This document shows, one piece after another, positions 55,543 to 64,000 of a stretch of DNA of 64,000 nt. Source of the stretch: Pseudomonas fluorescens (GTDB taxonomy: Bacteria; Pseudomonadota; Gammaproteobacteria; Pseudomonadales; Pseudomonadaceae); contig NZ_CABVGX010000001.1 in the NCBI RefSeq assembly GCF_902497625.1, positions 124,001-188,000 on the forward strand, written 5' to 3'. Position 1 is the first letter of the stretch, and each line of letters begins with the position of its first letter. The notes beneath the pieces were generated by a model. The model was not told the origin of the DNA. It ran no database searches and worked only from the letters and a program-made list of their open reading frames with translations. The position numbers were made by a program, and so were the translations under genes.

Positions 55543-56355
55543 ATGAAGTCTTCTCTGATCCTGTCTGTCATGCTGTGCGCCGCTTCCAGCGTCGCTAAAG
55601 CCGAGACTCCCGGCGGTGACGCTCCTTCGGTTTCCAGCCGGCAAACGCAGGAATCGCGCTGGGGCCTGGGGCTTGGTATGGCCGTGTCGAGCGGTATTTA
55701 CGCCGGTGAGGGCACCCGATTAACGCCTTTCCCGCTGATCAGTTATGACAGCGAGCGCTTCTTCTGGCGTGGCATCGCCGGCGGCGCGCATCTGTACAAG
55801 CGTGACGACTTCGCAATCGATGCGACACTGTCTGCACGCATGGACGGCATCGACCGTTCAGATTTTGGCAGACGCGAACTGGCGGAACGTGGCATCGACC
55901 GCTCCTTGCTTGAAGACCGCGACGATGCAATCGACCTGGGCATTGCGGCCACGTGGACGGGGGCTTTCGGACAGCTGGAATTCGATATCAAAGGCGACAT
56001 CAGTAGTGCCAGCGATGGCTATGAAGCAGGGCTGAAGTATGGCTACCCCCTGCAGTGGGGTAAAAGCAGCATCACGCCTAACGTCGGCCTTTCCTTCCTG
56101 TCAAAAAAACTGGCGAACTATTATTACGGTACGCTGCCCGGCGAAGTCGACCGAGGCGTTGTCGATTACCGCCCCGGCAGTGCTACGGTACAGCGCGTGG
56201 GTGTAGATTTTGTCCGGCCCTTCGCGGATCGATGGGCATTCATCGCCAACGTTTCGTACGAACACTTGCCGGGGAAGATCACCGACAGCCCCTTGGTAGA
56301 CGAGGACACAAACGGCTCGATGTCTGCGTTTGTCGGGATATCGCGAGGCTTTTGA
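55543..56355 (+). CDS. MipA/OmpV family outer-membrane protein
   Basis: A 270-residue protein with signal peptide (cleavage near AKAETP) and alternating-strand barrel pattern: GLGLGMAVSSGIYAGEGTRLTPFPLISY, GLKYGYPLQWGKSS and a C-terminal aromatic (VGISRGF). It belongs to the MipA/OmpV family, linked to murein-synthesis scaffolding or antibiotic tolerance. It is directly upstream of a two-component system, a pairing seen for stress-induced MipA genes. Confidence 0.88.
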   Translation: MKSSLILSVMLCAASSVAKAETPGGDAPSVSSRQTQESRWGLGLGMAVSSGIYAGEGTRLTPFPLISYDSERFFWRGIAGGAHLYKRDDFAIDATLSARMDGIDRSDFGRRELAERGIDRSLLEDRDDAIDLGIAATWTGAFGQLEFDIKGDISSASDGYEAGLKYGYPLQWGKSSITPNVGLSFLSKKLANYYYGTLPGEVDRGVVDYRPGSATVQRVGVDFVRPFADRWAFIANVSYEHLPGKITDSPLVDEDTNGSMSAFVGISRGF

Positions 56356-56447
56356 TCTGCAACGAGCCCGAACCAGCTGATCGGATACTCTCTGATGTGC
56401 GCTGCGGTGCGGGCTCTGACTTCCTGCAAGTACGTCGAGTCGTGAGC

Positions 56448-57155
56448 ATGAACACTATGGTCAAACAGGCACTGAGCGTTCTTATCATTGAAGACAACGC
56501 TGCCCTGGCCGCCAATATTTATGATTACCTCCTGGCCTGTGGTCACAACCCCGACGCGGCCCCCGACGGTGAGACAGGCCTTAGTCTGCTGGCGAGCAAC
56601 CGCTACGATGTCATTGTGCTGGACTGGATGATGCCGCGCATGGACGGCATTACCATGCTGGCCAAACTTCGTAGTCAGTTGAAATCTCGCACCCCGGTGA
56701 TCGTCATTACCGCCAAAGATCAAGTCGAAGACAAGATTCAGGGGTTTCTGACGGGTGCGGATGACTACCTTGTCAAACCGGTTGCCCTGGCCGAGCTCGA
56801 AATAAGATTAAGAGTTGTCTCTCAACGCGTGAATGGCGCGCAGCCCGAATTGCAGGTCATGGAAGTGGCTGACTTGCGATTCGACCTGAACACGTTGAGG
56901 GTGACGAGGGCTGGTAAAACCCTGGCCATGACGCCAGTCCGAAGATCTTTACTGGCTTTGCTCATGCGCAGATCCCCGGGTTTAGTACGCCGGGATGAAC
57001 TCGAAACGCTTATCTGGGATGACCACGTTCCGGACAACGATGCCCTGCGTTCACACATGTACATGCTGCGTAAGGCCGTGGATGGGGCATCCTCACACAA
57101 GTTGATAAAAACGGTGGCGGGTAGCGGCTATCGTCTGCAAGCCTGCGACGAATGA
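56448..57155 (+). CDS. OmpR/PhoB-family response regulator
   Basis: A 235-residue regulator. The receiver domain has the acidic pair in LIIEDNAAL, phospho-Asp in VIVLDWMMPRMDG, Thr in VIVITAKD and Lys in DDYLVKPV. The C-terminal winged helix (TPVRRSLLALLMRRSPGLVRRDELE, SHMYMLRKAVD) binds DNA. The start MNTMVKQ is chosen at the receiver boundary. The kinase gene follows after 24 bp. Confidence 0.93.
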   Translation: MNTMVKQALSVLIIEDNAALAANIYDYLLACGHNPDAAPDGETGLSLLASNRYDVIVLDWMMPRMDGITMLAKLRSQLKSRTPVIVITAKDQVEDKIQGFLTGADDYLVKPVALAELEIRLRVVSQRVNGAQPELQVMEVADLRFDLNTLRVTRAGKTLAMTPVRRSLLALLMRRSPGLVRRDELETLIWDDHVPDNDALRSHMYMLRKAVDGASSHKLIKTVAGSGYRLQACDE

Positions 57156-57179
57156 GCACGCCTTCAGCGAGATTACTCG

Positions 57180-58457
57180 ATGGCAGCCACTAGCTTAAGT
57201 CGCAAGATCAGTGCGATTTTCATCCTGTTCGGCCTTACGTTGGCTGCGGTATTGACCATTCAAGGCAACTTGAGCCAGCAAATGGTTGTTCATCCCATCT
57301 GGCGTGAGCTTCTGCAGTCCAGTACGGACCAGTATTTGTCTGATGGACGATCTGTCCCGGAAAAACATCTTTCTTCGACTGGTATTGTCCGGGGATGGCA
57401 TTTGCACGCAGGTGCTCTGCCAGCGGACATGCCGCAATACTTCGCGCGGCTTGACCCTGGATATCATGATGAGCATCAGATGGACGCCTACGATACCGAC
57501 CGCAGTTACGCGGTACTCGTAACGCCGATCGGGGAGGGGCGCATTGTTATGTCGGTGGACATAACTGATCTGGAGAATTATCAAAACATGACCGCACTGC
57601 TGAGTGTGCTCATGGCGTTATTAAGCAGTCTGATGATCCTGGGTGCGATTGTCTGGATCTACCGCACGTTGAGACGACCGATCCAGTCACTGGCCCAACG
57701 GATGGACGATCTGGACCCCGCGCACCCATCCCAGCGCCTCGCAACCGATTTTGCTTTAAGCGAATTACATGACATCGCGGTCATTGTGAATCGTCACCTC
57801 GACCGGGTTGAGCGTTTCATTGAACGAGAACGCAGCCTGCTGGATCTGGCCAGCCACGAGTTTCGAACCCCCATCGCCGTGATCGCAGGCGCGGTCGACG
57901 TGATCAAGCTGTATGAGTTACCGGTCGAGGCAGATCGACCTCTGGCTCGTATCGAGTCAACGATCGGCAATCTGACGGAAATCATGTCGGCGTTATTGTT
58001 CCTGTCCAGGGAGCCCGAGGCGAAAGCTCCCGCTGAAACCACCCGACTCGATACGCTGACGGCGGCGCTGGTCGACGATCATGAGCATCTGTTGCAAGGA
58101 ACGGGTGCCGCATTTGTGATCGGAGAATTTCAGCCTGTGGAGCTTGAGTGTCCCGAAACCATGGTGCGCATTGTGGTCAGCAACTTGCTGCGCAATGCGG
58201 CTGAGCACAGCAACGCAGGGCCTATCAAAGTATGTCTGGCAGTCAACACGCTGAGTATCCTTAACAGCACCGGAGGCTTCGATGTGACCGAGGCCGCCCG
58301 ACGCTATACACGAGCATTGCGCGATTCGAGCAAGCAGGGCGGCGGACAGGGCCTGGGCCTGTATATCACTCGACGTATTTGCGAGCGTTTTGGCTGGACC
58401 TTGACGATTTCCTCCACGGTTGAAGGTGAGACTCTGGCAGAACTGCATTTCGGCTAA
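57180..58457 (+). CDS. sensor histidine kinase
   Basis: A 425-residue membrane kinase. There are two helices, at about residues 10-30 and 137-160, enclosing a small periplasmic domain. A HAMP-like linker follows, then the H-box LASHEFRTPIAVIAG (phospho-His), N-box NLLRNAAEHS and a glycine lid KQGGGQGLGLYITRRI. It pairs with the regulator upstream and probably senses an envelope condition, with mipA as a likely target. Confidence 0.92.
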   Translation: MAATSLSRKISAIFILFGLTLAAVLTIQGNLSQQMVVHPIWRELLQSSTDQYLSDGRSVPEKHLSSTGIVRGWHLHAGALPADMPQYFARLDPGYHDEHQMDAYDTDRSYAVLVTPIGEGRIVMSVDITDLENYQNMTALLSVLMALLSSLMILGAIVWIYRTLRRPIQSLAQRMDDLDPAHPSQRLATDFALSELHDIAVIVNRHLDRVERFIERERSLLDLASHEFRTPIAVIAGAVDVIKLYELPVEADRPLARIESTIGNLTEIMSALLFLSREPEAKAPAETTRLDTLTAALVDDHEHLLQGTGAAFVIGEFQPVELECPETMVRIVVSNLLRNAAEHSNAGPIKVCLAVNTLSILNSTGGFDVTEAARRYTRALRDSSKQGGGQGLGLYITRRICERFGWTLTISSTVEGETLAELHFG

Positions 58458-58497
58458 GTGGCGCACTCTCGCCCTTGTTATCGTAAACGAAAGGGCA

Positions 58498-59709
58498 TCA
58501 GCTACCTGGATGACAACCTGCGGTCGCAGGGCAGGGCACTGCAGCTTTATGTTTTGCGACATGAGAAACCGTGAGCCAACCAGACGCGATCGCCAGCATC
58601 AGTGCGCAGGTTGACAGAATGCCTCCAACCCAATTCGGTGCCGCGTAACCAAACCCTGATGCGATGACCCAACCGCCAAGCCAGGCGCCAATCGCGTTAC
58701 CGAGATTGAACAGACCTATGTTGACGGACGCAGCGAGGTTGGGTGCCCCGGCTGCCCGGGCCTTGTCCATCACCAGGCGCTGAATGGGCGACACGCTGGC
58801 GAAGCCGAAGCCGGCCATCAGCAATACGCAAACCGCGGACGCCAAGCGACTTTCCACGACGAAGAAAAACACGAACAGCACCAGTGCCTGTCCCGCCAGG
58901 GTGGCGTACAACAAAGGCATCAGGGCGCGGTCCGCCAGCTTGCCTCCCAGCAGGTTGCCCACGAACAGTCCCAGCCCGAACAGGAAAAGGATGCCCGTAA
59001 CGCCATTGTTCGAGTACCCCGTCAGCTCCGTCATCATTGGCGAGATATAGGTGATGGAAGTGAAAAATGCAGCGGGCCCGAGCACAGTAATGCCCATGGC
59101 GAGCAAGACGTGCACATCGACGAAAGCCGATAACTCCCGGCGCAAACTGGGCACCTGATGCGTTTTACCCTTGGGTACCAGAAACGCTACAGCCACCATC
59201 GCCACCGCACCTATCACGGTGATCGCCATAAACGTCGCGCGCCAGGAAACCATCTGTCCCAGCCAGGTGCCGGCGGGTGTGCCGATCAGATTGGCGAGCG
59301 TCAGGCCGCTGAACATGAACGCAATGGCGCTGGTACGGCGGTTGGGTGCCACCAGTTCCGACGCCAGGATTGATCCGATCCCGATGAAAGCACCGTGGGT
59401 CAGCGAGGTGAGAACCCGACCGGTCAAGGCCCAGGCGAAAGTCGGCGAAAGCGCCGTCAGCAGGTTGCCCGCGATGAAGAACCCCATCAGTGAGACCAGC
59501 ATGGCTTTCTGCGGCACGCGGGCGCCCAGAATGATCAGTAATGGCGCGCCGACGAACACCCCTAACGCATAGCTCGTCGCCATGTAACCTGCAGCGGAAA
59601 AAGAAATGTCGAACTCGGCCGCAATCCCGGGCAACAGGCCGGCGATGACGAACTCGGTGGTGCCAATGCCGAAGGTGGCAATGGCCAGTGCCCAAATGGC
59701 AGCAGGCAT
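58498..59709 (-). CDS. MFS efflux transporter (DHA1, YdhP/AraJ-like)
   Basis: A 403-residue, 12-helix exporter. IATFGIGTTEFVIAGLLPGIAAEF at the N-terminus and LTSLTHGAFIGIGSILASELV are typical of the DHA1 drug/sugar exporter branch. It is divergent from an HxlR regulator across 112 bp carrying a palindrome, so substrate-induced efflux is likely. Confidence 0.88.
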   Translation of the reverse strand: MPAAIWALAIATFGIGTTEFVIAGLLPGIAAEFDISFSAAGYMATSYALGVFVGAPLLIILGARVPQKAMLVSLMGFFIAGNLLTALSPTFAWALTGRVLTSLTHGAFIGIGSILASELVAPNRRTSAIAFMFSGLTLANLIGTPAGTWLGQMVSWRATFMAITVIGAVAMVAVAFLVPKGKTHQVPSLRRELSAFVDVHVLLAMGITVLGPAAFFTSITYISPMMTELTGYSNNGVTGILFLFGLGLFVGNLLGGKLADRALMPLLYATLAGQALVLFVFFFVVESRLASAVCVLLMAGFGFASVSPIQRLVMDKARAAGAPNLAASVNIGLFNLGNAIGAWLGGWVIASGFGYAAPNWVGGILSTCALMLAIASGWLTVSHVAKHKAAVPCPATAGCHPGS

Positions 59710-59778
59710 GAACTGTCCCTCTCAAGTGAATCGCGTGATCGAGGGGGGATACTAGAGGCCTGGAGCATTTTTGGAAAT

Positions 59779-59807
59779 TAGGTACTATCAAGGGACATAG
59801 ATACCTA
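59779..59807. promoter_or_regulatory. candidate HxlR operator
   Basis: TAGGTACTAT and ATAGATACCTA form an inverted repeat, with one extra base in one arm, in the gap between the MFS exporter and the HxlR gene. Position and symmetry suggest the HxlR protein binds here. Confidence 0.45.
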
Positions 59808-59821
59808 TTGGTAACCATAAA

Positions 59822-60247
59822 ATGCCTAAAGTTGTCGGCAATCAGTTAGTGTTTGACGCGAGTTGCGCCCCTCGTAGGGTGATGGGTTTGTTCAGCGTGA
59901 AGTGGGTCAGCCTGGTGCTGCACGCACTTGATCATTGGCCAGGCGGGCGTTGTCGTACCGGGCAATTGCAGAGGGCGTTGCCGGGCATTTCCAAAAAAAT
60001 GCTGGTGCAAACGCTGCGCGACGTGGAGGCCCGTGGGTTGGTCTCGCGCCATGTGCACAGTGTCGTGCCGCCGAAGGTGGAATATGAACTGACGCCTTTG
60101 GGCAAGACGTTCGCTCAGGCGGTGGAAATGCTCTACCACTGGGGCGCGGAGCACCAGGACGCCCTGGACGAACTGGACGCTAACCTGGCCAATGCGCAAA
60201 CGGGCGTTGGATTGTCCGGCACCGTGAGTAACCTGGAGGAAAGTTGA
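59822..60247 (+). CDS. HxlR-family winged-helix regulator
   Basis: A 141-residue regulator: LFSVKWVSLVLHALDHWPGG, LQRALPGISKKMLVQTLRDVEARGLVSRHV and PPKVEYELTPLGKTF are the HxlR/MarR-like wing. One Cys (position 15, SCAP) is at the place where many HxlR proteins sense electrophiles or redox changes. It most likely controls the divergent MFS exporter. Confidence 0.88.
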   Translation: MPKVVGNQLVFDASCAPRRVMGLFSVKWVSLVLHALDHWPGGRCRTGQLQRALPGISKKMLVQTLRDVEARGLVSRHVHSVVPPKVEYELTPLGKTFAQAVEMLYHWGAEHQDALDELDANLANAQTGVGLSGTVSNLEES

Positions 60248-60319
60248 GCGTGTTGTTATGAACAAGAGCTGGTCGAGAAGCCGCAATGGCGGCACTGAAT
60301 CACGTCTCACGGAGAAAAC

Positions 60320-60778
60320 ATGAAAGTCGGCGTGATTTCCGATACCCACGGCCTGCTACGACCTCAAGCGCTTGCTGCGCTGGAGGGTTGTGAGCTGATT
60401 GTCCACGCGGGAGACATTGGGAGCCCGGAGATTCTCGATCAACTTGCGTCCATCGCGCCTTTGCATGTTGTACGCGGCAATAACGACCAGCAGAGCAACT
60501 GGGCCGAAAGTCTGCCAGATGTGACCTGTTTCGAGATTAACGGCTGGCAGGCATTTCTGGTGCATGACATCGCCGATGTGCCCGCCGAGCTTGATGTGGC
60601 AACAAAGCTCGTCATTACCGGACACTCCCACAAGCCGTGCATCGAATGGCGCGGCGAGCGGCTTTATCTCAATCCTGGCAGCGCCGGGCGACGGCGCTTC
60701 AAGCTTCCGGTGACGTTGGCGATAGTTGAAGTCAGTACAACTTCCCTGGAGCCACGAATGGTGCACCTTCTGGATTGA
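60320..60778 (+). CDS. YfcE-type metallophosphoesterase
   Basis: A 152-residue phosphodiesterase of the YfcE/MJ0936 group. Metal motifs are complete: SDTHG, HAGDIG, GNND, HDI and GHSH, ending NPGSAG. It hydrolyses phosphodiesters in vitro; the natural substrate is unknown. GGAG precedes the ATG. Confidence 0.88.
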   Translation: MKVGVISDTHGLLRPQALAALEGCELIVHAGDIGSPEILDQLASIAPLHVVRGNNDQQSNWAESLPDVTCFEINGWQAFLVHDIADVPAELDVATKLVITGHSHKPCIEWRGERLYLNPGSAGRRRFKLPVTLAIVEVSTTSLEPRMVHLLD

Positions 60779-60813
60779 ACGCAGGTCACGGCAACCCCGT
60801 TAAACCAGCTACA

Positions 60814-61425
60814 TCAGCGCAATGCACCCCGTATCAGTGATGCGAAAGAAGCAATCATCTGGTCTTTGTCATGGCGGGCCCGTACCAGTGCGCCCGCGAG
60901 TGCTTCGCCCGCGCCGATCAGGCCGATGCAGCGTATTTCCAGCTCTGCCGCCGACACCGACGAGGCGGCTTGAGGTTTGAGCACTGCCACGAACATCTGC
61001 ACGCAGTTATCCAGTAACTCCTGAAAAACCGCCGACTTCTCTTCGCTGCCTGCCAGGGCTGCGCCCACCGCGTGGAATTCGTCGGTGTGGTTTGCCGCGC
61101 ACTGGATGTAAGCGTCGGCCAGGATCAGCGCGGTCTGTTCCAGACCCAGCGTGGTCTTGGCCATGGCGTCACGGAACGCATCGACCCGCTCGGTATCGAT
61201 CCACTTGTAAAGGTCGATTAGCAAGACCGAGCGGGTAGCGAAATGATCGTAAACCACCGGTTTGGAAACGCCCGCGCGGATGGCCAGATGTCCCAGAGTG
61301 AGTCGGTCCGCGCCTTCTTCACGCACGATCAGTAGGGCTGTATCGAGCAATTGTCGCCTGCGGTCGGCTTTCGCGAGGCGCCGAGTGGCTGCTGGCCTGG
61401 TGGAGTTGTTGCTGTTTTTTTGCAC
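60814..61425 (-). CDS. TetR-family transcriptional regulator
   Basis: A 203-residue repressor. The N-terminal helix-turn-helix is LTLGHLAIRAGVSKPVVYDHF at about residues 42-62 after a Lys/Arg-rich start; the rest is helical ligand-binding domain. It is divergent from the dehydrogenase-like gene at 61538, with two similar palindromes between them, the standard self-regulating arrangement. Confidence 0.9.
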   Translation of the reverse strand: MQKNSNNSTRPAATRRLAKADRRRQLLDTALLIVREEGADRLTLGHLAIRAGVSKPVVYDHFATRSVLLIDLYKWIDTERVDAFRDAMAKTTLGLEQTALILADAYIQCAANHTDEFHAVGAALAGSEEKSAVFQELLDNCVQMFVAVLKPQAASSVSAAELEIRCIGLIGAGEALAGALVRARHDKDQMIASFASLIRGALR

Positions 61426-61448
61426 TTAATCAACCCTGAAACAATAAA

Positions 61449-61465
61449 ACCTACCAATGGTAGGT
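61449..61465. promoter_or_regulatory. TetR operator candidate 1
   Basis: ACCTACCAATGGTAGGT is palindromic around its centre. It lies 24 bp upstream of the tetR start. Confidence 0.6.
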
Positions 61466-61493
61466 AAGAGTGGCGATCCTCGTGTTAGGGTAT

Positions 61494-61506
61494 CTACCAA
61501 GAGTAG
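61494..61506. promoter_or_regulatory. TetR operator candidate 2
   Basis: CTACCAAGAGTAG, arms CTAC and GTAG extended by TT/AT, repeats the sequence of candidate 1. It lies about 31 bp upstream of the dehydrogenase-like gene, where a repressor would block its transcription. Confidence 0.55.
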
Positions 61507-61537
61507 GTTGCAACCCCGACAACGAGGAGAATACACA

Positions 61538-62548
61538 ATGTCACTTCATCCTATCCTGTTAATGGGCGGTTCTGGCGCGATCGGTCATCAAGCGGCGCGG
61601 GCATTGCGCGCCGCGCATCCCGACGTACCGTTGCTGATCGGTGGTCGCGACCTGGCCAAGGTTCAGCAAGCCGCAGAGCAAATCGGCGGGGCCCAAGGTG
61701 TGGTCATTGACCCTGGCGCAGATGACCTCGGTTTGGGCGAGCGATCCGTCAGCGGGGTCGTGGTTTTTTACATGGATCATGCCCTCGCCGGGCTGCGTTT
61801 TGCCCAGCAGCGCGGCGTGCCTCATCTGAGCATTTCTTCCGGTGTGTTCGAGATCGCGCCGGAGATCGCCACCTACATCCATGCGCCTGACGCAGCGCCT
61901 ATCGTACTGGGTTACGAGTGGATGGTCGGCGGGACGACCGTGTCGACGCTGAACATAGCCAAGGCGTTTGGCCGGGTGCATGACATCACTATCAACGCAC
62001 TGGTCGACGAGCAGGACGGCGGCGGCCCGACGGTTGCCACGGATTTTGAACACTTGAACAAAATGCTGCCCGCCGCGTTGACTCGGCGCGATGGCGTGTA
62101 TGTCTGGCGCGAAGGGGCGGACGCCGTCGTCAGCTTCCGTGCCGTCGATGGTACGGAAATGAAGGCCAACGGCTTCTCGTCCATCGACGTCGTGGGCCTG
62201 GCAGCGGCGACGGGTGCGCCTGATGTTCAGTTCAATATGGCCGTTGGCGTGAGTTCTTCCCGGCGCGAAGGTCGGCCAATGTCCACCGAGATTCTCATCG
62301 AACTCACTGGCGAGGATCTGCAGGGGGAGCCGTTGCACACGCGTCATGCCGTCGTTCACCCGGCAGGTGCGGCGGCGCTGACTGGCCTCAGCGTCGCCAT
62401 GCTGCTTGAGCGACTGCTCGGGCTGGATGGTCATCCGGCCACTTCGGCTGGCCTGTACTTCCCTTATCAACTGCTCGATGCCGCCGCGTATCTGCAGCGC
62501 CTTGGCCAAGAGGGGGGTGAGTTGCTCGAGTTGCCAGTGCTCAGGTAG
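61538..62548 (+). CDS. saccharopine-dehydrogenase-like NAD(P)-binding protein
   Basis: A 336-residue protein. The N-terminal Rossmann motif is LLMGGSGAIGHQAARAL, followed by PLLIGGRDLAKVQQAAEQIGG, as in the saccharopine dehydrogenase/trans-acting enoyl reductase group. The C-terminal half is not diagnostic. GAGGAG lies before the ATG at 61538; the longer frame from 61457 would cross both operator candidates. It is probably repressed by the divergent TetR protein. The substrate is unknown. Confidence 0.75.
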   Translation: MSLHPILLMGGSGAIGHQAARALRAAHPDVPLLIGGRDLAKVQQAAEQIGGAQGVVIDPGADDLGLGERSVSGVVVFYMDHALAGLRFAQQRGVPHLSISSGVFEIAPEIATYIHAPDAAPIVLGYEWMVGGTTVSTLNIAKAFGRVHDITINALVDEQDGGGPTVATDFEHLNKMLPAALTRRDGVYVWREGADAVVSFRAVDGTEMKANGFSSIDVVGLAAATGAPDVQFNMAVGVSSSRREGRPMSTEILIELTGEDLQGEPLHTRHAVVHPAGAAALTGLSVAMLLERLLGLDGHPATSAGLYFPYQLLDAAAYLQRLGQEGGELLELPVLR

Positions 62549-62561
62549 ACACCAGCCGAAA

Positions 62562-62595
62562 CCGGGTATCGGTCAAGGACAGATACCCGGAATTT
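62562..62595 (+). terminator. hairpin terminator after dehydrogenase-like gene
   Basis: CCGGGTATC and GATACCCGG form a 9-bp stem with an 11-base loop followed by AATTT. It separates this gene from the convergent msrA. Confidence 0.55.
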
Positions 62596-62642
62596 AACCG
62601 TTCCCGTCTGCTAGTGGATCTATCAAACGCGCGATCTGCCGC

Positions 62643-63149
62643 TCAGGCGCGCTTAGGCAATTTCCAGTCCGGACGAATAAAGTGGCAGGTGTAACCGTTC
62701 GGAATACGCTCCAGATAATCCTGGTGCTCCGGCTCGGCTTCCCAGAAGGGGCCCGCCGGCTCGATTTCGGTCACCACTCTACCGGGCCAAAGGCCTGATG
62801 CGTCGACGTCGGCGGCGGTGTCCTCGGCGATGTCGCGTTGCTGTTCGCTGAGGTAATAAATTGCCGAACGATAACTGGGACCGAGGTCATTGCCTTGACG
62901 ATTGGGTGTGCTGGGGTCGTGGATCTGGAAGAAGAATTCAAGTATCTGGCGGTAGCTGATCACCGCGGGGTCGAACACGATTTCGATGGCTTCGGCATGA
63001 TTGCCATGGTTGCGGTAGGTGGCGTTCGGCAAATCGTCGCCGGTGTAACCTACCCGCGTTTGCAGCACGCCGGGATAGCGCCGCAGCAGATCCTGCATGC
63101 CCCAGAAGCAGCCGCCAGCGAGAAGGGCGGTTTCGGTTTGATTGGTCAT
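62643..63149 (-). CDS. msrA: peptide methionine-S-sulfoxide reductase A
   Basis: A 168-residue repair enzyme that reduces methionine-(S)-sulfoxide. The catalytic motif is GGCFWGMQ, and [28 protein letters not shown] and RSAIYY are classical MsrA. Cytoplasmic: there is no leader. The resolving Cys may be the one in GYTCHF near the C-terminus, rather than the usual far C-terminal pair. It is a short MsrA, distinct from the longer housekeeping enzyme many pseudomonads also carry. Confidence 0.92.
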   Translation of the reverse strand: MTNQTETALLAGGCFWGMQDLLRRYPGVLQTRVGYTGDDLPNATYRNHGNHAEAIEIVFDPAVISYRQILEFFFQIHDPSTPNRQGNDLGPSYRSAIYYLSEQQRDIAEDTAADVDASGLWPGRVVTEIEPAGPFWEAEPEHQDYLERIPNGYTCHFIRPDWKLPKRA

Positions 63150-63285
63150 GGTGGATGCTACCTCTCAGGAATGTTGGGTGTGGAGATAGTTATGGAGGCG
63201 GGTTAGCGAATTCCAAGTCGATTGGCGGGAACATGTGATCGCTTCGAGCCGATCACTGTTGTTCGTGACCGACAGACAGCTCGAC

Positions 63286-64000
63286 TCAACGATTTTTTTC
63301 GCGCGTATTCTCGCTCGATTCACGAACCACGAGCGTGGCCATTGGCGCATCAATGCGCTGGCGCTGACCGTTATCGGATTCATTGATCTGTTCGAACAGC
63401 AACTCGATCGCCAGCGCAGCCACTTCTTCCAGGTGCATGTTCAAGGCAGTCAGGGGCGGCGTACATTCCCGGGCGCGAAAACCGTCATAACGCGTCACTA
63501 CCTTCACATCGTGCGGCACCTTCAGGTTTCTTGCAGTCAGCGCCTGCACCGCGCCAATCGCGAAGGCATCGACCGGCACACACACACCGTCAAGATCTGG
63601 ATGCTCGTTCAGCAATTGCAGACACGCTGCGGCTCCGGCCGCTTCGCCGCCCGCCTCGTCGGCACGAACCATCGCCGGGGTCTGGCCATGGGCAGTGCAA
63701 TAGGCGAGATACGCTTGCTCCATGTCGAGATAGGAATGTCGCGATTGAAGGCCGATGACCAGGCCGATCCGGCGAGCTCCCTGCTCGTGCAGGTGATTGA
63801 GCAGCAGGGCGCCTGCCGCTTCGCCGTGCATATCGATGTACGGCAGGGTGAAACCGGCTTCCGGTTGGCGTCCGATCGATACCAGCTTCACGCCTCTTTT
63901 GCGCAAGCGCGCTATGTGCGGGTCGTTGGCGACCGGCTCGATGATCACCGCGCCGTCAATATCCAGCGTATCCAGTAAAGCTTTGGCCTCATCCAGCGGC
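63286..64000 (-). CDS. LacI-family regulator, effector-binding part (5' truncated)
   Basis: The frame is open to the right edge of the window, so only the C-terminal 237 residues are seen. They match the sugar-binding core of LacI/GalR regulators: LDTLDIDGAVIIEPVANDP, RQPEAGFTLPYIDMHGEAAGALLLNHLHEQGARRIG and DGVCVPVDAFAIGAVQAL. The helix-turn-helix would lie beyond base 64000. The first GTG inside the window (63948) is an internal codon, not a start. Confidence 0.9.
   Translation of the reverse strand, partial: PLDEAKALLDTLDIDGAVIIEPVANDPHIARLRKRGVKLVSIGRQPEAGFTLPYIDMHGEAAGALLLNHLHEQGARRIGLVIGLQSRHSYLDMEQAYLAYCTAHGQTPAMVRADEAGGEAAGAAACLQLLNEHPDLDGVCVPVDAFAIGAVQALTARNLKVPHDVKVVTRYDGFRARECTPPLTALNMHLEEVAALAIELLFEQINESDNGQRQRIDAPMATLVVRESSENTREKNR

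Overview
The window looks like a chromosomal segment of a Pseudomonas, probably of the P. fluorescens complex. The evidence is high GC and tight operons with ATGA start/stop overlaps, Pseudomonas-type REP palindromes (48155-48245, 44755-44846, 38659-38692, 38818-38862), an FpvI/FpvR/TonB-receptor iron-signalling set, and many Pseudomonas-style small families. This is a judgement from reading; no database search was run. Both ends cut genes: an ABC exporter on the left and a LacI-type regulator on the right.

Layout. 0-7.7 kb: housekeeping and small genes, including a secreted protein made of nine 13-residue repeats, a RES/Xre toxin-antitoxin pair, GFA and VOC proteins and a membrane diguanylate cyclase. 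7.7-15.2 kb: a complete zeaxanthin-glucoside carotenoid cluster, crtE (reverse), then idi2-crtX-crtY-crtI-crtB in 4-bp overlaps, then crtZ (reverse). Three TGTACA boxes in the crtE/idi2 gap suggest a CarH/LitR-type light operator. 15.3-16.4 kb: ParD-like gene overlapping a second methionine aminopeptidase. 16.4-19.4 kb: an MHS-type MFS transporter and an Nramp-family transporter gene broken by one in-frame TAA. 19.4-27.4 kb: a six-gene operon (aldehyde dehydrogenase, M19-dipeptidase-like protein, BCCT betaine-type transporter, a 564-aa unknown, a DUF3726-like protein, RidA) opposite a LysR regulator. 27.5-32.7 kb: TonB receptor, FecR anti-sigma and ECF sigma factor, then a metallo-beta-lactamase-fold hydrolase. 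33.1 kb: a second secreted 13-residue-repeat protein.

33.8-51.8 kb is the most interesting part. It holds a luciferase-like flavin monooxygenase, two closely similar flavin reductases, a RibB with a decayed RibA half, two aldehyde dehydrogenases, an alpha/beta hydrolase, DUF1185, DUF1330 and carboxymuconolactone-decarboxylase-like proteins, a Nudix hydrolase, an NCS1 (cytosine-type) permease, a PotABCD-type ABC importer and a FadR-type GntR regulator. A palindrome (TGGTATACCATAATACG or close variants) occurs six times, in front of each transcription unit of this set, so the island reads as one regulon. The enzyme set fits oxygenolytic opening of a nitrogen heterocycle, FMNH2 being supplied by the reductases and RibB, followed by aldehyde and amide clean-up; the substrate is inferred only by analogy. 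Embedded in the island but without the palindrome is a free-standing PheRS-like ligase with an FDX-ACB domain, of unknown function.

51.9-64 kb: a haloacid dehalogenase, a run of exported proteins (DUF6130-like, DUF1264 lipoprotein, a signal-peptide-bearing fumarylacetoacetase-fold protein, MipA/OmpV porin-like protein) followed by a two-component system, an MFS exporter with divergent HxlR regulator, a YfcE-type phosphodiesterase, a TetR regulator divergent from a saccharopine-dehydrogenase-like protein, MsrA, and the truncated LacI-type regulator. No tRNA, rRNA, CRISPR array or insertion sequence was seen.
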